A stretch of DNA of 64,000 nucleotides from Stenopsyche tienmushanensis (taxonomy: Eukaryota > Arthropoda > Insecta > Trichoptera > Stenopsychidae): assembly GCA_008973525.1 (NCBI GenBank), contig WACJ01000058.1, positions 186,001 through 250,000 on the forward strand, read 5' to 3'. Shown here piece after piece: positions 59,561-64,000 of this stretch; position 1 is the first letter of the stretch, and every line of letters begins with the position of its first letter. A program made the position numbers and the translations under genes. Under the pieces are notes generated by a model. That model was not told the DNA's origin and ran no database searches. It saw only the letters and a program-made list of their open reading frames with translations.

Positions 59561-60227
59561 TTCCAACATAAATATACACAAAATAATTATAACATTGCTC
59601 CATTGCATTTAAATATTTTAACGTCATTCGTGTTTTAGCAATATTTTAAATGAAATTTTATTGGTGGTCCAATTATAACATCAACTTTTGACAAATCATA
59701 ATATTACCCTTTATGTCAACTAAAATAAAAATAATTTGTAAGCAAATAAATCGTGATTAAATTTTAGTATGACGATGACAGTGTGTGAAAATTATGAATT
59801 AACAAATATATTTTTCACTTATTAACCCTTTGCGATCTTCGGTTAAAAAAAAATACAGTACAACACTTAAGAAAATTAATTTAACATTTTGCATTTATTA
59901 TTGTAGCTGCATAGATGTTGGTTTCGGTTATAAGTTTTTTTAATCAAATCTTTGTTAAAACATAATCGAAACAAATGTAATGGAATTTAAGGTTTTATTG
60001 ATTTCTGGGCAACAGAAAAATGCACAATATATTTAGACTGCAATCATCAATATTGGTAACATGTTTCCATAGTGGACTTTGGTTGGCAATTGACCTGTAT
60101 AATTATCAATCGTAAACTTTGATTCTATTTTATGAATTAATTTTCCGCAAATGTTCTCATTTTTCCTTTATATAACAATTATAACAAGCAATCGCCGTTA
60201 ATCACAGGGGACACGTTTTGGAAAAGG
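59561..60227. other. AT-rich DNA with a TTAA/CCCTTTG motif
   Basis: TTAACCCTTTGCGATCTTCG at 59822 resembles a piggyBac-like start. The rest is unassigned. Confidence 0.35.
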
Positions 60228-60350
60228 TCTAAATATATATAAATAAATTAATGTTTGTTTGTTTGTCTCGTATGCGTTCCTATACCATCTATCCAATTGC
60301 GATGAAACTTTGGTGACTTATTGTATGTACACCCGTAAAGATTATTATCC
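60228..60350 (+). mobile_element. Helitron 5' fragment
   Basis: TCTAAATATATATAAATAAA, then TTAATGTTTGTTTG, CCTATACCATCTATCCAATT and GCGATGAAACTTTGG, match the diverged 5' end of the Helitron family at 42.5 kb. Truncated. Confidence 0.55.
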
Positions 60351-61059
60351 AAGCTAAATTCGTTAAAATGTCCGTATCAAAGTTTTCCAAATAAATTATC
60401 GAAAATAACAATGCATTTGTAAAATACTTGTATGCTGCTTCTAAAATGATCTTCGATTTTATAAAGTTTTAAAATTAAATAAAATTCCAAGGATCAATCG
60501 TCGAATTTAATTTCACCTGCGATTGCCTCAAAGCATGGCCACTGATGGTTCATGACCCAGAAAAAACATGAATAATGGCCAATTAAAAATATTTTGCTCA
60601 CATGCAGTTGAATGTATTTCGTTCGAAAGCTCATCTTTAACTTTATGCACTTAAAACTGTTCAATCGTTTCATCTCGTTCGTTAATTAAAGCAATCTCGT
60701 CCGATGATAACAAGCTCGTTTCCATCATGATTAAAGCCTTTTATACTATAGAGCACATATCCTAGAGAGCACATCATTTTCATTAATCCCCGTATAACAG
60801 CTTCCCTGAACACGTCCAGATTATAGAAATTGAAAGCCATACGCGTCTACAATTCTTATATAATACTTTATTTTGTAGCTCGAAAATTGAATATTAAAGT
60901 CTAACTACAGAGAATATTTTATCTTTCACTTGGTTCATACTGTAATACGCAAAAAAAAACAGTAATTTATTTGACTAGACTAAATTCTAATCATTGCTCA
61001 TTTGATCGGTGGTTTTATTATATTTTAGCATGGGAGAAATAGCATTCCTGTGTAAAACT
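60351..61059. other. AT-rich DNA, nothing recognised
   Basis: No supported gene or repeat. Confidence 0.4.
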
Positions 61060-61140
61060 GCTGTTAATCTGTGCAGAAGCAATTTTCCAGATTAACGGCG
61101 ACTAAATAAGTATTCAGAGTCGACCGATAGTCTTGGCCGC
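61060..61140. repeat. Short hairpin repeat, copy 2, with GTCGACCGATAG motif
   Basis: GCTGTTAATCTG (61060) and CAGATTAACGGC (61088) repeat the hairpin seen at 28237-28278. It is followed at about 61116 by GAGTCGACCGATAGTCTTGG, also present at 26.15 kb. Confidence 0.6.
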
Positions 61141-61442
61141 GGGAAGATATGTTCAGCTCGCCTGTAATCTCATAGAGAATACCTCTCCAAATTCATTTAA
61201 ATCTTGATTTAAATGAATACCTTTCTCCTGCTGGACTTCAGTGGCCCTATAGCAATCGCTAATACGTGTGAGTTCATATATTTTGAGGAAATTGCCTAAA
61301 TCCGATAGCGATAATGGCACCATTATGTTTATTTTAATCCTGGAGTGATACATGTGATGATTGATTAAAAACTAGATTATGACTCATTTGGTTACTTATT
61401 TAACATGAACTATAGCATACGTTCTTTACATATGTTATAATA

Positions 61443-62437
61443 TCAGGTTGAGTCATAAATAATTGCCGATATTTTTCAAACATTTATTTATTAGCTTTTA
61501 ACAAAATAACAAAGCAATATTACTCTATTACATATTCACCATTATCAGTGATAACTTTCTCCCATTTTACTGGTAATTTATCAATACCCTCTTCATAAAA
61601 TTTAGCAGATTTAGATTAAAAAAAAATCGATAACGTGATTTAAGAAATTCTGCAAAGAACAGCATAGATGGTAATCGATTGGGGCAAGATCCGGGGAGTA
61701 TGGGTGTTGCGGTAAGACAGATCACCCAAGTTTCAAAATTTTTTGCTGCATTAACTTTGCTGTACGTGATTTTGCATTATCGTGTAACAGAATGATATTT
61801 TTCCAATTGACGAGAGAAGGGCGATTTTCTTTAACACGCTGTAATTATTGTTATATTCTATTTAAAAATAATTTTTGTCCTGAGACTTGTGACTGGCACT
61901 GGCATATGGCACTCACACACCCAATTAGCTAACCATCCTCAATTTTTCCAAGTGGCGGAAAATGGTTGATTGTGACGCATTTAGCTTCCCTGACAATTCC
62001 CTTATTGATTGACGTGGATTTGCTCCAATTACACCTTTAAAATGTCTTCATCAAAGTCAGAAGGGTGACCCCTCTTTGGTTCATCTTTCAGGGTCTTATG
62101 TTCTGAGCGAAATTTTAAAAACCAATTTCTTACTGTCCGTTCACTCACTACTCCTTTGTCGTATATATTGCATTTTTTTTAGTCTTAACCGTACCACTTT
62201 CCAATTTATGGGCTAAAAAAAACTATAAGAGAAGATATGCCACATATAACTGTTGTCGAAAGACTGATAGACTTCATACCTATCTAGTGATATCATATAC
62301 ATATTAGGTAAAGCGGAAAGAAAAGTCATTTATTTCCGCTTTATCTAATACTTATTAACACGGATGACTCATCAAGGTTAAAACCTCATAATTATAACGG
62401 CTTCTTTTCACCGGCAACTAGTTTTGACTCAACTTAA
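61443..62437 (-). mobile_element. Second mariner element, decayed, with nested insertion
   Basis: The ends AGGTTGAGTCATAAATAATT (about 61445) and, inverted, AAGTTGAGTCAAAACTAGTT (from about 62435) are matching mariner-type terminal repeats. The minus strand keeps transposase motifs from the middle to the C-terminus, such as a third-Asp region near 61690-61720 and LPVKWEKVITDNGEYVIE at about 61580-61530, with many stops. An N-terminal helix-turn-helix-like part is suggested at about 62150-61930. The family differs from the 39.5-kb mariner. The 45-bp element at 62304-62348 sits inside it. Confidence 0.75.
62304..62348. mobile_element. 45-bp TIR-only remnant of the 39.5-kb mariner family
   Basis: TTAGGTAAAGCGGAAAGAAA directly abuts the inverse end TTTCCGCTTTATCTAA, with TA on both sides (62302-62303 and 62349-62350). 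These are the two termini of the mariner at 39463-40360 with essentially all the interior deleted. Confidence 0.8.
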
Positions 62438-63919
62438 TACATCGCGTTACACAATTTTTTTCCGTCTAGATACAACTATTTATGTTGTTTTTGTATTTGT
62501 ATTGTGGCTATTCACAAGGGATATTGCATCGCAATACTTACTCTCGTTATTGAAATACTCATGCAATTGCAATTCATTTCAGATATAAAAAGAGAAACCA
62601 ACATAGACATTTCAATATTGCATTTGAACACCATTTTAATTTTGTATAGTGACTCCTATTTCAAGAAATGTTATCTATATTTCATGAAATGGAAGCTTGA
62701 AATCAAATATTCCTTAAATATTGATTGGAATATTTTTACACATAATTGTATGTGTGTGTTGAAAATTGTATTATTATGAAAGCTCATAGAAGAAATATAC
62801 TCGTACATCAATATATTTGCAGATTTTTGCAATTATTTTAAATTTAATTATTAATTTTTTCCCAAAATTGCTGATTAGTCATGAAATACAATTTTCCGCT
62901 AAAATTGTATGAATTACGATTATTATTTAATTTAAATTGAAATTAGCAATAAAGATAGTCTAATGATAGGCTAAAACAAATTAAATTAAATAATGTAAGG
63001 ACTATAATACTTTTCAGTGATCATTTTGAACCCTTTTCGAATAATAACGTATATGAACACCATAATTATTTAGGTCTTAACAGTTATTTTTATTTCTTAG
63101 CTCTCACATTATGGCTTTAATTATCGAGAAACTATTTGGGAGAGCTCAAAGCCCACTTCTCAATCCTCTTGAATTGTACTGTTTAGTTGAAACCTGATTT
63201 TGGCAATCCGAAATGGTCTTTGATACTAAAGCTAATACCTACATATTAAATTCTAAGCTCAAATTACACCATATGACACCATTCAACGTATACGACAAAA
63301 TCTGTCTGCAAAAATATTTTTATCCCTTTTAAATAGGTGAGGAATTAGGCATTGACGATATCCAATAACTGTATACTATAACCATCGAATCGAACCCCAA
63401 TATATGGTGATGGCTAAAACGCCATTGGAAGTGTTTCCAATATCCAATGAATATTATAAAATAGAAGGGAACACGGAGATAACAACAAGAAAGCGATGAG
63501 ACGATCTTATTACACTTGACTTAACCACATTAACCGTCCTCGTTTATACAGCCCTTTCTGTCTGTTACAAAATAAATCGAAGGATTTACGACAAAAAATA
63601 CAACCAATCATAGTAAGCCTCTTACGACGGATCCTTTCTGTTTTACGGTCAATAAAATCGAATTAATTCAATCATTCAGAAGCACTTTTATTACTATTTT
63701 TTGACGTGAATGACGTGATACATATTTTATGATTACAAGCCTTTGTTAAACAAGATGACCATCGATAACATGTTTTTTTCTAAATAATTAGAGGTCCAAA
63801 GGAATCACGTCAAGAGTTGTGCACTTTACAAATCACGGAACTCTGTAACTGCACAGTCATATCAGTCACGTTTAAATTATGTTATTAAATGCTTCTTCTT
63901 AGTAGATTAAATATACACT
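62438..63919. other. AT-rich DNA, nothing recognised
   Basis: The 91-codon plus frame at 62504-62779 has no signature. Confidence 0.45.
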
Positions 63920-64000
63920 TGGGTCTGTTATTATGCGAATCTTTCTTATGCGATTTTGAAGTTATACGATTTTCAAAAATAATGGAATCTATCCCTCATT
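63920..64000 (+). repeat. TATGCGATTTT dispersed repeat, copy 3, cut by window end
   Basis: TTATGCGATTTTGAAGTTAT, ACGATTTTCAAAAATAATGG and AATCTATCC match the start of the 29.33-kb copy. Confidence 0.55.

Noticed and set aside
1..64000. tRNA, rRNA and CRISPR arrays
   Set aside because: I looked for GGTTCGA-type B boxes and evenly spaced repeats. The few B-box-like strings (such as near 38052 and 63390) lack a cloverleaf, and no regular spacer array exists.

Overview
This is a 64-kb piece of an AT-rich animal nuclear genome, almost certainly an insect or other arthropod. The grounds are R1-clade and jockey-type LINE remnants, two different mariner elements, Helitrons, TTAA-flanked piggyBac-like ends, pogo/Tigger-like inverted repeats, a short (GGTTA)n tract, and the absence of any operon-like or ribosome-binding-site structure. 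I cannot name the order. Most of the window is old transposon debris in unassigned AT-rich DNA.

The only two long, intact protein genes lie head-to-tail on the minus strand at 53.9-55.7 kb and 57.5-59.4 kb. Both are intronless, about 580 and 616 codons, and encode full-length relatives of the Tigger1/TIGD1 group of pogo-superfamily transposases: two N-terminal DNA-binding modules, then a DDE domain. Neither has recognisable terminal inverted repeats around it, and each has a GC-rich promoter-like patch upstream. They look like a diverged tandem pair of host (domesticated) genes. Copy 1 keeps the first two catalytic Asp; copy 2 has Ser at the second; both have Glu at the third. Copy 2 also carries three psi-K-x-E (SUMO-type) motifs in its tail and seems to have suffered a frameshift near its C-terminus. 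This pair is the most interesting content of the window.

Layout: 1-1620, a very large inverted repeat cut by the window edge; 1.9-2.8 kb, LINE 3' end, LTR-like repeat and a hairpin repeat; 3.0 and 8.9-9.2 kb, two possible host exons on the plus strand; 5.1-6.1 kb, Tigger-type MITE and transposase remnant; 10.4 kb, hAT-like repeat; 12.2 kb, a complete non-autonomous Helitron; 15.4-16.7 kb, R1-clade LINE; 18.7-18.9 kb, jockey-type RT scrap; 20.4 kb, perfect hairpin; 21-31 kb, Helitron pieces, LTR-like repeats and TTAA-type repeats; 35.1-36.0 kb, second R1-clade LINE; 39.5-40.4 kb, mariner with intact ends and broken ORF; 40.7-42.0 and 49.5 kb, weak exon candidates on the minus strand; 48.5 kb, Tigger-type MITE; 53.9-59.4 kb, the transposase-derived gene pair; 61.4-62.4 kb, a second mariner carrying a nested 45-bp remnant of the first mariner family.

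I found no rRNA, tRNA, CRISPR or obvious multi-exon gene of known family. All family assignments rest on motifs read by eye, with no database search.
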